The notes: generated by a model not told the origin, from the sequence alone. A stretch of 64,000 nt of DNA from Corydoras sp. C115 (GCA_019802505.1 JAFMOC010000387.1:448501-512500), one strand, 5' to 3'. Positions 1 to 12,238 are shown, numbered from the stretch's first letter. Made by a program: numbers and translations.

Positions 1-452
1 TTGAGTAAAACTTTCCACACTGTAAGCAGGATTTTTTTGTGAGTGAGCTGATGCTGTTTAAAATAACTCTTTTGAGTAAAACTTATTCCGCATTGTGAGC
101 ACATTAATGGCTTTCTTCAGTTTTTTTTTTTCTTTTCTTTTTTTTCTTCCTCATACTCAACAAATTAAAAACAGGCCTCCCTCCTAAACTTTTATATGCT
201 GAATCTGTACTGTAATGAACAAGTAAAAAGAAAATCTTACAGCACTCATATAATATCAATTATATTTATTACACCTGTGAACATGCTGAGGAAGGCCTAA
301 TGGTTGTAACATTCCCGTTACTGGGTCAAACAAATATACTTGGTATTATTTGAGTTCTGTCTGATTTTCTTTTCATTAAAAAACCTATGTAACAACGTTA
401 AGTCCACAGGGAATTGTAATGATTCAGTATAAAAGGAAGTATAAGAAACAAA
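1..452. other. AT-rich sequence, nothing recognised
   Basis: AT-rich with a pyrimidine run near 120-150. Short open frames here show no recognisable domain. Confidence 0.5.
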
Positions 453-527
453 ATGTGGTAGCTCATTGGTTAGAGTGCTGCTTTTTTTGATGGTTGGGGG
501 TTTAAATCCCAAATCCACCAATGTGGG
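453..527 (+). repeat. Degenerate tRNA-derived SINE head
   Basis: Reads like the tRNA-like head of the SINE at 21135 (GTAGCTCA-GGTTAG followed by GGTTTAAATCC), with many substitutions and no tail. Confidence 0.5.
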
Positions 528-534
528 TTAATAT

Positions 535-681
535 AGCCATCCATCATCTTCCGCTTTATCCATTATATTCCGAGGAAACCCATGCGAACACGGGGAGAAC
601 ATGGAAACTCCACCCAGATGGGGAATTGAACCGGGAATACCAAACGCTGAGAGGTGAATGTGCTAACCACTAAGCCACCCT
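535..681 (-). repeat. DANA/Mermaid-like tRNA-derived SINE, internally deleted
   Basis: Reverse complement of the family best seen at 40811-41155 (head CGGTGGCTTAGTGGTTAGCAC, body with GGAGTTTCCATGTTCTCC). The middle is missing. It is flanked by GTTAATAT at 527-534 and 682-689, a likely target-site duplication. Family naming rests on resemblance to zebrafish DANA. Confidence 0.75.
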
Positions 682-699
682 GTTAATATTGTATGTATG

Positions 700-1625
700 T
701 GTGTATATATATACATATATACATAGATATTGTATATATAATCTGCATGTTTAAAAAGATTGGCACAATATTTGATTGGACTGCCTTTAGCTTTGATTAC
801 ATTTGCCACACATTTGAGTGTGGTATCGTCTCCACAAGCTGCTGCAATGTCACAAGATTTATTTTTGTCCAGACTTGCATTATTTTTTCCCCCAAGATCT
901 TGGTATTTATATTGGGGAATTTGAACCACTGCACAAATTCTTCACCAGCACATTCCAAATATTATGAATGCTATTAGTGTGTGTATAATGACCTGCTCCC
1001 TGAACCACTCTTTCAGACTGATGAATCTTGGCATTGTCATTTTAAAATATATCCGTGCCATCAGGAGAAAAAGATATATTGATGGAATAACCAGGTGGTT
1101 CGGTACATTCAGGTCATCAGCTGACCTAATTATTTGGGCAACGATTCAGGTAATGTTGCTGAACCCAAACATGACAGTGTAAGCAATTCTAAATCATAGC
1201 ACTGTCCTCTCAGGCTTGTACATTAGACATTAAGCATGATGGGTGCATCACTTCAGCCACCTCTCTTCTTAACCTGATGCACCCATCATTCTGAAAAAGT
1301 AAATCTGAAGTCATCAGTCCACATGACTTTCTCTTCTTTTTTTGCAGGTTAGTTTACTTCATTTAGTTTAAATATCATTTAATTCTACTGTTGTTTTACT
1401 ACCAAATGTTTATGTGATCGCCAATCACGATCATGCAAGGCTTTTTTTCTGACCACAGTCCTTCCTCGAATATGATGCCCCCGTCATTCCACTGCATTTA
1501 GTGGTTAAATATTTTATTGCAACTAAAACCCAGTCATTCATACAGTAATTGCTTAATGAGAGGCCCTTACCTATTTGCTTATTTAAATCCAGAAGGTGAC
1601 TTTTTTAACCAGGCAGTTTATATAT
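700..1625 (-). pseudogene. Decayed Tc1/mariner-like transposase
   Basis: On the minus strand, stretches match Tc1-type transposase of fish. The C-terminal part (about 740-930) reads like a catalytic-domain tail with RVANVIKAKGSPIKY-like residues. The middle (about 1200-1330) matches the region around the second catalytic aspartate (MWTDDFRFTF-like). Near 1410-1490 the DNA-binding part resembles RGRTVVRKK. Frames shift repeatedly and several segments are missing, so no transposase can be made. Terminal inverted repeats were not resolved. Family assignment is from remembered fish Tc1 sequences. Confidence 0.7.
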
Positions 1626-1749
1626 TACTTTAATGTAAAAATGTTTATTTAATCAATCAATTTTAATAAAGTCATTGTATTTAAAGTTTATTACTAAATA
1701 TCAAGTAACATTTTACAGGCTCAGACTTTTCTGTTTAATGTTTTACTTT

Positions 1750-2798
1750 TTGTGTAGTTGGTGGAGGTATGGTGGCATTGTGGGTAATGATTTCACCTAG
1801 ACTCTCACCAAGAACACATTGGTGTGCCTCAGGGCTCTGTACTTGGTCCTCTCCTATTCTCACTATACATGACATCACTGAGCACAGTCATTCAGGCGCA
1901 TGGTTTCTCTTACCACTGCTCTGCTGATGACACTTAGCTTCATTTGTCTTTTGCCCCTGACGACCCCACAATCTCAAATCGGATATCTGCCTGCCTCACC
2001 GACATATCTGTTTGGATGAAGGCCCCTCATCTCAAATTACATTTAGAAAAAACAGAGCTTCTCATTATCAGATAAACCCTCAATCCATCACGACCTGACA
2101 TTCCAAATTGACGGCTCCAAAATCTCCCCAAACGATTCGATCTGGAACCTTGGTTTCACAATAGCCTCCCACCTTAAACTCTCTGATCATGTTATCAAAA
2201 CTGCCCGTTCCTGCAGATTCCTTCTTTACAACATAAGGAAGATCAGACCCTTCTTGACTGAACATGCTACGCAGCTGTTAGTTCAAGCCCTCGTCCTATC
2301 CCAGCTTAATTATTGTAATACGCTACTTGCCGGTATCCCAGCTTCCACAATCAGACCTCTACAACTAATTCAAAACTCTGCAGCCTGACTTGTGTTTAAC
2401 CAGCCCAAGCAAACTCATGTCACTCCAATACTCATTTCCCTCCATTAACTCCCTGTAGCTGCTCGCATTCAGTACAAATCACTGACTCTGGCCTACCGAG
2501 CAGCTAATCCTCACTCCGTGGCGTTCACCACTGCGAAATGGTGGAACGATCTTCCTAACTCTGTCCGTAAGGCAGAATCACTCGGCAGTTTTAAGAAACT
2601 ACTGAAGACGCATCTCTTTAACAAATACCTATTGTGTAAAAAAAAGGGGGGGGGGGGGGGGCAACATCAAAGAACAATCAGGTTTGATGATTTTACAGTG
2701 TAGTTGGTATTCTGCATAAATTCTGACTTGTAATGTTCTCATTTCTAAGTCGCTTTGGATAAAAGGGTCTACTAAATGACTCAATGTGATGTAAATGG
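1750..2798 (+). pseudogene. 5'-truncated L2-type LINE, reverse transcriptase remnant
   Basis: Plus-strand translation near 1825-1870 gives PQGSVLGPLLFSLY, an L2/Rex-type reverse transcriptase motif. SADDT near 1920 stands where the catalytic ADD motif belongs. Near 2518-2640 the C-terminal LINE motif WNDLPNSVRKAESLGSFKK is present. Frames are broken by stops, and a poly-G run sits at 2647-2661. The 3' end (about 2750-2798) is the CGCTTTGGATAAAAG tail that the SINE at 21135 also carries. It is a dead 5'-truncated copy. Confidence 0.8.
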
Positions 2799-3799
2799 TA
2801 ACAAGTCCAGGGTGTTTCTTCTCCTTTCATTGAATAAGAGCTGGGATAGGATCCATCACCTCTATTACCCTGTTCATGATAACAGTCTAAATAAATGAAA
2901 AGATTTTGGTTGTTTTGCTGAATAAAGGCCACTGCATGTGATTTGTTCAATGAGAGATGTATGAGAAAGTACCATGAACATGTCAGTTAATACTTTTATT
3001 ATTTCTGATTACAGTGCATTTCACGTTAATCTTCAAATCTATTAGGATTATAAACAATAACATCATCTGGAACAAAGTCTTAAATAAATCCACCTTCTAT
3101 CAGTCTTATTTACATGCTGATGATCCACATATAGTACAAAGCTTCAATAAGTTTAATAAAGAATCTTACCTTCAGCAATGAACTGGATTTGATCTGATGA
3201 TAATTATGATGTGCACAACTTTTCTTTTTTATTAAATCTCTCAGAGCTCTAAACATCTAAACATCTGTTGTTCTTTTTCTTCGTTTCCTGATTATTGGCG
3301 ATTGAAATTTCAATTCATTGCAATACCGCCACCTAGTGTTTGGAAGACGCGCTTCACTACCTGTCATTAAGTTGGCTTTACGAACCTTAAAAAGAACATC
3401 ATTTTAAATAAACTAATCAAAGATCAAATGTAGAAATAACATTTGTTCTATTTTTAGATATTGTTCTCGTACATAATTCAAACCTTTACTGTAGTTACTG
3501 TTAGTCTTTATTGTTAGTATTTTAGCAGAACAGACGTATAATTTAACCAGCTTTACTAAGATAGACAGCAATACAATGAACAAAAGGAGAACCGAGACAC
3601 ACACACACACAAAGACAAGATAAATAGAGTACTTAAAATGAATGGAAACTAAGAAACACAAACAGACACGACAAGAGAGACTGTAAGAGAAAGACCGAAT
3701 GAGAAATTAAGAAAAAGACAGAGAGTCTGACTGAAAGAAACATTACACTGAAAGAAGAACAAGAAAGAAATACTCACACACATTACCTGTAATAATCCC
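2799..3799. other. Intergenic, no gene seen
   Basis: AT-rich. A purine/CA-rich tract lies at about 3590-3780. Nothing coding recognised. Confidence 0.5.
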
Positions 3800-3990
3800 A
3801 TGCAATCCTGGGTTATTATTAATTTGAGGGGCTAATAAATGAGCAGTCAGGATGAAATAGAACAACTCTGGATAATTCCCCGGTGGATTTTCAATCCGGA
3901 GCTGTGTCCTGGATTTATAGAAACAGAGGTAAAGATATCGCTACATAACATCTTAATAAATTCACAAAATAAAATAACAAATACATCGCT
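3800..3990. repeat. Diverged repeat, also present at 13855-14030
   Basis: Aligns by eye with 13855-14030: a gctaataa-gag-agt segment, then CTGGATTTA-AGA-ACAGAGG, then TCCACAAAATAAAA. Both copies are diverged; neither has a recognised transposon domain. Confidence 0.55.
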
Positions 3991-3999
3991 CCCACCTCG

Positions 4000-4390
4000 C
4001 AACTGTTTTCGGGCGCTCATAAAGCGCATGCGCAGTAAAAGCATACCCGTTTTCCGGCGGATCCAAATCGTGCCTGTTTTCAGACGTCGTTAAATCGCAT
4101 GTGCTAACAAAAGCCCGTTCGGGAGCTCCAAAAGCGTTCTACGGTGATCCCAAATCGCACCTATTTTCTTCTCCCTTAGAGATGAACAGGCGCGTCGTTA
4201 GACCTGGGCTTTCGGGGCTATAGCCGCGGATGTTTTGTCAGTAGCCTCGGTGTTGTGAATTTTTATCCTACCTGATGAAACGTCCTACAAACATTTACTA
4301 CGCATGCGCTTAAAGCATTTTTCGCATTTTTTAAATTTTTGCGCATGCGCTTAAATCACTTGTCGCATCGCGCGCTGCTCGGCATAGTGC
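4000..4390. promoter_or_regulatory. CG-containing patch with three NRF1-like palindromes
   Basis: GCGCATGCGC occurs at 4024-4033 and 4341-4350, and ACGCATGCGCT at 4300-4310. This is the NRF1 consensus shape, in an otherwise AT-rich neighbourhood. No transcript could be attached, so promoter function is a guess; it may be part of an old repeat. Confidence 0.3.
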
Positions 4391-4754
4391 TCGTTTCTAA
4401 CTACTAGGATGATTTTATAGCTTCAGTTAAGTCATGTTAACAGACTGTTACCTTTAATACAGCGGGTAGGATGATTTTACTAGTTATATTTTTTTAGGGA
4501 TTGCAGAAGACTACTGCACGGTCTGCAACATGTTAGAAGGTGATGCCAATAATAGCGTGATTTACATGATAAATATTTAAAAAGAATGAGTCAAAACATT
4601 AAGAGCATCTACACAGATAGTTAAAGTTTTAAATTCCATTTTGTTTATTTTCAGGTGCAATGTGATCTGTGCTGTCACTGGGCACATTTTGAATGTGTCT
4701 CATTCAAAACAAAAGACCCAGACTACCTTTGCAATAATGTTCGCAAAAATAGGT

Positions 4755-4820
4755 AATGTGCCCATCCAGGGGAGATTTATTGCGCTGGGGAGATACACCC
4801 AGGATCGTCACAAACCACAT
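4755..4820 (-). repeat. DANA-like SINE 3' fragment
   Basis: Contains GCCCATCCAGGGGAGA and GATACACCCAGGA, the 3' half of the SINE family. The L1 at 4836-10561 inserted just beyond it. Confidence 0.7.
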
Positions 4821-4835
4821 TGTGAGAACATTTAT
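4821..4835. repeat. Left target-site duplication of the L1
   Basis: TGTGAGAACATTTAT here is repeated exactly at 10562-10576 on the other side of the L1. Confidence 0.85.
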
Positions 4836-4979
4836 TTATTTATTTTTTTTTTTTTAGAATATTTTTATTGGAAATATAAACAATATCCTTACAACAAAAA
4901 TAACTAACATATTCCACTTTTTCTTTTAAAACAAACTACCCCCCCACACAAATAAAAAAAAAAAAAAATAATAATAATA

Positions 4980-4980
<1 letters not shown>

Positions 4981-5041
<61 letters not shown>
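4981..5041. repeat. (TA)n microsatellite in the L1 3' UTR
   Basis: About 60 bp of pure TA repeats next to an A-rich and AAT-rich tract. The second L1 copy has the same arrangement near 52200-52271. Confidence 0.9.
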
Positions 5042-5046
<5 letters not shown>

Positions 5047-5234
5047 CATACATATACATATTTGAAATTATACATCTGATAATAATAAACATTAACTATC
5101 AAAGCAAACCACCCCCCTCCCCATAACCACTCGGCTCACCACGACCAACCGACATATTGCTAGTATAGTGCAATATTAAAAGGCACATGAAAAACAAAGA
5201 GAAATGAAAAACAAAAGAAGATCACACATTTAAT

Positions 5235-8200
5235 TTAATTAGGAAAAACTGCAAGATTGGTGAAATAAGGAATAAAAGGTTGCCATATGCTATAAAACTT
5301 GGCTGTACAGCCTCTCAGGGTATATTTAATTTTCTCAAGTTTTAAGAATGCCATAACATCTCTTAGCCAATGGGAAATAGATGGATATTTCGTAGATTTC
5401 CATTGTAGTAGTAAGAGACGTCTAGCTAATAGAGATGTGAAAGCAATAATGTCCCTTTGTGAAGCATTAAGTGCAAGTGAAGGATCAGGCACACCAAATA
5501 TGGCAATCAGAGGACAAGGTTGAATATTCACCCCGAGAACAGTGGACATGGTCGCAAAATACTGAACCCAAAAAATTTCCAAGCCAGGACAGAGGTAAAA
5601 CATATGGCTAAGATGACAAGGGGAGCCATGGCACCTATCACACTTATCCTCGATATCAGGGTAAATTGCAGATAGTCTAGCCTTTGAAAAATGTACCCTA
5701 TGTAAAACCTTAAACTGGATAAGTGCAAGACGGGGACAAGAGATAGAAGACCTTATCCTCTCAATGGCACATCCCCAGGTCTCCTCACGCACCTGTATAC
5801 CTAGTTCCTTTTCCCACGTACACCTAAGCTTAGCATCAGAATGCTTGCCAAAAGCTGAGATTGTATCGTACAGCTTTGAAATACTTCCTTGGCAATGAGG
5901 AGGCAGCGAAAGCATAGTTTCCCAACATTGCTCAGGAGGCAAGGAGGGGAAATTAGGGAATTGTTTGGACACGAAATCACGAATCTGAAAATAACGAAAT
6001 AAATGAGTATTAGGGAGGTTGTAATGAGATGACATACTGGCGAAATTATCAAATACTCCGTCTACATATAAATGTTTAAACTGTGTAATCCCTTTGTCAG
6101 ACCATACTGCAAATGTTGAGTCCGAAAGTGATGGAGGAAATAAATGATTTTTGTTTAAAGGACCCAAGGAAGATGCAACAGTGAATTTAAAGTGCTGCCT
6201 AAATTGATACCAGATCTTAAGTGTATTAAGAATCACTACATTATCAGTATATAAAGAGGGCCTTACCGGCAAGGAAGAATACAGTAAAGCAGATAAAGAA
6301 GGACCCCTACAGGATAATAGCTCCAATTTACACCATACGTTTTGAGGGGATTTCAGTAAATAGCAAAGTTTGTGTATGTGGGCAGCCCAATAATAAGATC
6401 GAAAATTAGGTAAAGCAAGTCCTCCACTCAGTCTGCATCTCTGCAGTATAGCATTACTTACCCTAGGTGATTTCCCGCCCCAAATGAAAGTCCGAATTAT
6501 TGTATCCAGTGAATTAAAAAAATGTTTTGGCAGGAATAGAGGAATAGATTGGAATAAGAATAGAAATTTGGGTAAAACATTCATTTTGATGACATTAATC
6601 TTGCCAATTAATGAAAAGGGAAGATTGCGCCATCTTTGGAAATCAGCTGAAGTCCGCGACACAAGTGGAGTGAAATTAGTAGCAGCTAGGTCAGCCAAAG
6701 AACGGGTCACATTAATACCCAAGTATTTAAACCCCGAAGGACTAAAACGAAAAGGAAGGCTGGACTGTTGAAGACAACATGCCACAGTATTGATGGGAAA
6801 ACATTCACTTTTCTCCAAATTTAGTTTATAACCTGAAAAGATGCCAAACTCTTTCAGAATATCCAAAACAGCAGGAATAGAAACAGCAGGATCAGTTATA
6901 TACAATAACAAATCATCTGCATAAAGTGACAGTTTGTATTCAATTCCATTCCGCGTGACTCCTTTGAATAAAGAGGTGGATCTTAACATAATCGATAGTG
7001 GCTCAATAGCAATGGCAAAAAGCAAAGGAGATAAAGGACACCCCTGGCGTGTTCCACGTTCAAGAGGAAAATACTCTGAATAAACATTATTTGTGTGGAC
7101 ACAGGCTTTAGGAGATGCATAAAGGAGGCGGATCCAAGAAACAAATTTGTCACCAAATCCGAATTTCTTCAAAACCGCAAACAGATATTCCCACTCTACC
7201 CTATCAAATGCCTTTTCCGCATCTAAAGCTATTACTAGTTCAGGAAGTTCAGTCACATGCTTCGAATATATAATATTAAAAAGTGTACGGGTATTAAAAA
7301 ACATCTGACGACCCTTTATAAACCCATTTTGCTCCTCTGAAATAAGATGAGGAAGCACATTCTCTAATCGTAATGCAATAATTTTAGCCAAAACCTTAAC
7401 ATCCGCATTTAGTAAAGATAATGGTCTGTAGGAACCACATAATGTTGGATCCTTGTCATTTTTGAGAAGGAGAGCAATGGAGGCTTGTGTCAATGTTGGT
7501 GGTAATGAACCACTATCAAAGGATTCATTGAAAACAGATAATAGTAATGGGGCCAATTTGTTGCCAATTTTTTTTAAAAATTCAACCGGAAACCCGTCCG
7601 GTCCTGGAGTTTTGTTTGATTGCATAGATTTAATTGCATTTGTAACTTCTACTAGGGAGAATGGGGAATCTAGGTGCCTGGCAGTATCAGCGTCGACAAC
7701 AGGGTTTGAAATGTTCTGAAGAAACTCATGTAGGTTTATGTTGTCTGCTGAAGATTCAGATTTATATAATGTTGAATAAAAAGAGTCTGTAATAATAGCG
7801 CCATTAGAGTTTTTAATACTAGATATTAAACGGGAAGTGGCCCGCCTTCGAAGTTGATGTGCCAGCAGACGACCCGCCTTATCACCGTGTTCATAATATG
7901 AGCCACGACTTTGTAGTAATAAGCGCTCTGCCTCTTTAGTTGAAATTAGGTCAAATTCTGTTTGCAAATCAAAACGTTGCTTAAATAATTCTGAAGAAGG
8001 GGACAGTGCATATCTTTGGTCAAGATCACTAATTGCAGATGTGAGTTCCTTAAGCTTAGCATTAATATTTTTATTTGAAAAAGCAGAGTAAGATTAATAA
8101 TAATTTGGCCTCTCAGATAGCACTTAAGGGTCTCCCAAAGTAGTGAATATGAAGAAGAATCATTCTGATTAAAGAATAAAAATTCGTCTATAGAATTTGA

Positions 8201-9031
8201 AATGAATTTGCAAAATTTTTTGTCTGCCAAAAGGAGAGTATTAAATCTCCAACGTGGTGGGCTACGTTTATAGGTGGAGATGTGAATATCTAATAATAAA
8301 GGTGAATGGTCAGATATAACAATACCCGAATAGTCAGTATAACTGACACGAGTATTAAGTGTGTTATTGATAAAAAAGTAATCGATCCTCGAATATGAAT
8401 GGTGAACTCGGGAAAAAAAAGAAAATTTTTGAATGGAGGGGTTACGGAATCTCCAGGGGTCAACAAGCCCATTTTCTATCATGAAATCAGAGAATGCAGT
8501 AGACATGGCGGAATGAGACACATTTAGAGGATTTGACCGATCTAGAGATGGATCAAAGACACAATTTAGATCCCCTCCAAAAATCAGCAGATGCGTATTC
8601 AAGTAGGGGATTTTACTTAGTAACCTGTTGGCGAATTCAGCATCATCAAAATTTGGGGCATATACATTCACCAGCACAACCTTCCTTTGATTTAATGTAC
8701 CAGCAACCATGATGTACCTGCCATTCCTATCAGCTATAATATCACTGGATACAAACTGAATCTTTTTGTTATTTAAAATAGCAACTCCCCTAGCTTTCGA
8801 ATTAAAGTTAGAGTGGAAGACTTGACCCACCCAGGGGCAACATAACCTGTGGTGATCAGTATTGCGAAGGTGGGTTTCCTGTAGAAACACCAGATCAGAG
8901 TTTAAGCATTTCAAGTGTGCAAAAACCTTGGATCTCTTAACAGGGTTACCCATACCTCTGATATTCCAGCTAATGAATCTAAGAGGTGTGCCTGAACCAG
9001 CACTGCTGGGATCTATATTGCCACTAGCCAT
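5235..9031 (-). pseudogene. L1 ORF2: endonuclease and reverse transcriptase, one frameshift
   Basis: Encodes the enzyme that nicks DNA and copies L1 RNA at the nick. The N-terminal APE endonuclease (ORF part 9031 to about 8093) shows SWNIRGMG, QETH, GGDLNC, SRIDYFF and SDHSPL. The reverse transcriptase part (about 8090-5235) shows NKTPGPDGFP, DAEKAFDRVEW, GTRQGCPLSPLLFA and the catalytic YADD in LSLYADDLLLY. Near the C-terminus CDRC...H...C is the L1 zinc knuckle. The two parts lie in different frames: a one-base indel near 8090-8098 puts a stop between them. Together they would total about 1,260 aa, the normal L1 ORF2 length, so this copy is otherwise nearly whole. Confidence 0.9.
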
Positions 9032-9502
9032 TCCAATGAAAAAAAAACTACAAAGATGTAACTGGTCGCAGTAAGCCGAGATGTAACACCCTCCCCATAA
9101 TAATAACCCCTAAATATAAACACACTCAAAGTCTCCATAAAACAGAACAAAGGAGACAGCAGTGTAACCCACATTAGTCAAAGGACACCTAGAGTATTAA
9201 CTAATTCACCCGGAGCCTATCCCAAGTAAAATGGGAAAGAAAATAGAAAGAGAAAGACCCTCCCACCGATCTCAACATGTATTAATTTAAATAATAATAA
9301 TAATAATAATATGCGCACTGATAAACGCATTGCCTTTACAACTATGTATTTCCCAACCCTCTGCAATCCTAAATAAATAAACAACCCAGTTAGTACAACA
9401 AACCAGAAAGGAACATAACACTGCACCGATGTAACATTAAAAGCCACCCAGCCACAGAGCCAACAGATCCCAGATCCGGAGAACCCGACCGGAGTTTACA
9501 CA

Positions 9503-10423
9503 CTACCCATTAGTCAGAGTTTTGACGTATTTGCTGGCCTCGTCCGCTGATGTGAAATCTTTTTCGACGCTGTTGTAGGTGATGCGCAGCCGTGCAGGAT
9601 GAAACAGGCCGTACCGAACCCTGTCCATACCACGGAGCTGCCGCCGAACCTCGTTAAAAGCGGCACGAGCCCGAGCAATCTTAGCGGTGTAATCGGGGAA
9701 GACCGATATATTAAAGTCTTTAACTTTAATCTGCCGAAGTTCTTTTGCTCGGCGCAGAATGTCCGCACAATCACTATAATAGTGAAACCTGCACACCACC
9801 GCTCGTGGTCGATCCTGGGGTTTGGGTTTGGGCTGAAGGGTCCGGTCCAATAGCGGTTCCTTTTCCAGTCCGAACGCATCCTTCAATAGCGCGGCCACCG
9901 CGGCAGTAGAGCAGGAGTCAGGGCCCTCCGGAACACCCAATATGCGGACGTTGTTCCGCCGTGACCTGGATTCCAAGTCCTCACACTTGTCTTCCAACTT
10001 GGTCATGTTAGCTGTGAGGGTCTCGATGGTGGTCTTCATTGCTGCGATATCATCGGAGCACACAGTGAGTGCGTGCTCCATCTCTCCGACCGTGTTTTTA
10101 AACTCCGATATCGCAGCATCTACAGCCGCTTTGTCGTTCGCAAGTTGCGTCTTCAAAGTCTGCAGGTCGAGCTGGATAGTGGCCAAAGTGTCCCCGAGCG
10201 ATTCCCGAAGCTCTCTTTTAAAAATCTCTGCGATGTCATTCCTCAATGACGTCAGCAGTTCAAGTTTGAGAGAATCTATATCAATTTTCGCGTGCGTGGA
10301 CGCGACCTCAGATATCGTCGGTGGCTCGCTCGGGGCCGCGGCCTCAGCACGAGGTGCGGGCCGCAGATGTGTCTGAACAGCACCGCGAGTTTTCGGAGTT
10401 TTTCCAGACATTTTAATGAACAA
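9503..10423 (-). CDS. L1 ORF1 RNA-binding protein
   Basis: An intact 306-aa frame. The N-terminus is Pro/Ala-rich and basic. Residues about 45-155 are heptad-rich (many Leu, Lys and Glu, for example LETLTANMTKLEDKCEDLE-like spacing) and should form the trimeric coiled coil. Next comes RRNNVRILGVPEG, the start of the L1 ORF1 RRM (Transposase_22 family), followed by the C-terminal domain (KVKDFNISVFPDYT, RLRITYN). The family protein coats L1 RNA in the cytoplasm and acts as a nucleic-acid chaperone. Two in-frame Met codons stand at positions 1 and 5, and either could be the start. It lies upstream of ORF2 with a spacer of about 470 bp. Confidence 0.88.
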   Translation of the reverse strand: MFIKMSGKTPKTRGAVQTHLRPAPRAEAAAPSEPPTISEVASTHAKIDIDSLKLELLTSLRNDIAEIFKRELRESLGDTLATIQLDLQTLKTQLANDKAAVDAAISEFKNTVGEMEHALTVCSDDIAAMKTTIETLTANMTKLEDKCEDLESRSRRNNVRILGVPEGPDSCSTAAVAALLKDAFGLEKEPLLDRTLQPKPKPQDRPRAVVCRFHYYSDCADILRRAKELRQIKVKDFNISVFPDYTAKIARARAAFNEVRRQLRGMDRVRYGLFHPARLRITYNSVEKDFTSADEASKYVKTLTNG

Positions 10424-10561
10424 TAAAAGTTACTGTTCAGTACTACTCAGTACAGAGCACATATATTTCTGAACAATCAAATTTGAATACAATTTCTATA
10501 GAAATCAGCAGGAGCTTACAAACTCACGTCTTACTCCATAGGTACTCAGCAGCGCCCCTTC

Positions 10562-10576
10562 TGTGAGAACATTTAT
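10562..10576. repeat. Right target-site duplication of the L1
   Basis: Exact copy of 4821-4835. Confidence 0.85.
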
Positions 10577-10689
10577 ATATTAATACATTATTTATATGTT
10601 TGGTTTGTTTTTATTGTATAAATGATTAACTTTGTTTACATAACCACTTATTACCTTACAACAACATACTTAATATATAGTTAAGTTTT

Positions 10690-10915
10690 TTTTTTATTTA
10701 CATTTAGTCATTTATCAGATGCTTTTATCCAAAGTGACTAACATATAAGAACAACACAATTGTCATTTTGCAGTGGTGAATGCCACAGAGTGAGAATTAC
10801 AGTAGCTCCTCAGTGAGGTGGAATCACCAGGTAGCAATCATCACTGGAGCGAAGTAAACAAGCCGGTAAGAGGGGGAAGATCCAGAAACGGTCCCGTAGA
10901 CCAGAGTCAGTGACA
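10690..10915 (-). repeat. L2-type LINE 3' fragment
   Basis: The reverse complement carries the GGATAAAAGC-type tail (near 10700-10740). It then has the sequence that in the 1750-2798 copy reads ACTCTGGCCTACCGAGCAGC, here rearranged. Confidence 0.6.
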
Positions 10916-11756
10916 ATTATTTGTTATTGTTTAGCCTTTATTACTTAATCTGGTGATTTATTGTTACACTTACAGTTATATTTAGCAGTCATTTTTATTT
11001 TTGATGTAGTAAATCAGTTTACTAATGGTAATTCAGCCTGTGAGAAGTGTAGCCTCAGTCTGTTAGAGAAGATCTCAGTACTAGAAAAGCACATTCGGGT
11101 TTTAGAACATGATCATGTTGGAGAAGGTGTCAGGGTCCAGTTTAGCCAGCCCGAATCAAGTCCTAAATCTCAATCAAATGAGAGCAGCTTTCTGTAGGGT
11201 TGGGCACAATTCCCCAAACTGTGTTGCTGTATCACTTAATGGCGACATTTCTGGATTTAAAAAGTCATTACATGCGACTTCAATAAAAACGGAAAACGGA
11301 CTGAACAAGGTCCATTCACAAGTTTTTATTTAAAAACATCAGCTGATTTAAATTATTTGGGCCATTTACATACTTTTTTTCCTGCTTCTGATAAGACTCT
11401 TTCTTTTCTCTTTTCTTTTATATAATGCACGGCAATTAAATCTTTGCGTTTTCAAATATTCTAATGGATCCTGTGATCTTGGTGTGTTCGCCTCGGACAT
11501 GAACCTTTGTACCGCAATAATTGCATCAACAGTGACATTTGATTCGAACTGGCTCTCTTTAAAGTCCATGTCCAGCTGCTGCCACAGGTTGTTATCTGAG
11601 GAAATAATAAAATATCATTGATAAAGAAATTAGAATAACCCAAAATAAAAATATCAACAGTGAAAACGAGGACTGAATGATAATTTACCTTATTCTCAGT
11701 GATGAAATCAAAATGATCCCACACGGGAGAAAACTTTCTCCTCCTTGGTTGATCCA
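10916..11756. other. Intergenic; one unassigned open frame
   Basis: A plus-strand frame at 10961-11197 (78 aa) contains CEKCSLSLLEKISVLEKHIRVLE, a CxxC plus a short heptad helix. Some LINE ORF1 proteins look like this. It is not long enough to assign. Nothing else recognised. Confidence 0.3.
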
Positions 11757-12035
11757 TCCATCCATCCAGCCATTATCTTCCGCTTGATCCTATATTAGGG
11801 GCGCGGGGGGTTCCCCATGCCCATCCAAGGGAGAACGTTTCGGGCACTGGGAAGATACACCCAGGACAGGGTGCCAGTCTATCACTGGGCACACACTCAC
11901 TCACACATACACACTCTATATGGGGCAATTTGAAGAACTCAATTGACTTGATCCATGATTTTGGACTGTGGGAGGAAACCGGAGAACCCGGAGGAAACCC
12001 ACACGGACACAGGGAGAACATGGAAACTCCACCCA
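11757..12035 (-). repeat. DANA-like SINE, 5' end truncated
   Basis: Starts with the (ATCC)n tail and CTTCCGCTTGATCC, and runs through the CCCGGAGGAAACCC body to the ACTCCACCCAGA block. The tRNA-like head is missing. Confidence 0.85.
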
Positions 12036-12238
12036 GATTACCAACAAAACCCACAAACATGTCGATACATTTTCTCCCAACCCTGGTATTCCTTAAAGTG
12101 ATATGCACACCGACACAGGGTTTCACCGTGTTTGCTTGGCACATGCGCCGAGGTCTCAGTGTCTCCAGACCCATCACTAGCTTTCTCTGCAGCCTCTCCT
12201 CCAGCAGCGGGACCGAATGATTGAGTCACCATCAGCTG

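Larger units (their letters stand above)
4836..10561 (-). mobile_element. Full-length L1 retrotransposon
   Basis: A 5.73-kb non-LTR element on the minus strand. In element order it has a short 5' UTR (10561-10424), ORF1 (10423-9503), a spacer of about 470 bp, ORF2 (9031-5235), and a 3' UTR with a (TA)n microsatellite ending in an A-rich tail, seen as a T-run at 4836-4855. It is bounded by an exact 15-bp target-site duplication (4821-4835 and 10562-10576). The two-ORF layout, APE endonuclease, L1-type reverse transcriptase and C-terminal zinc knuckle place it in the L1 group; sub-clade (Tx1-like or other fish L1) is not settled. The full length and exact duplication indicate a young insertion. 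Confidence 0.92.
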
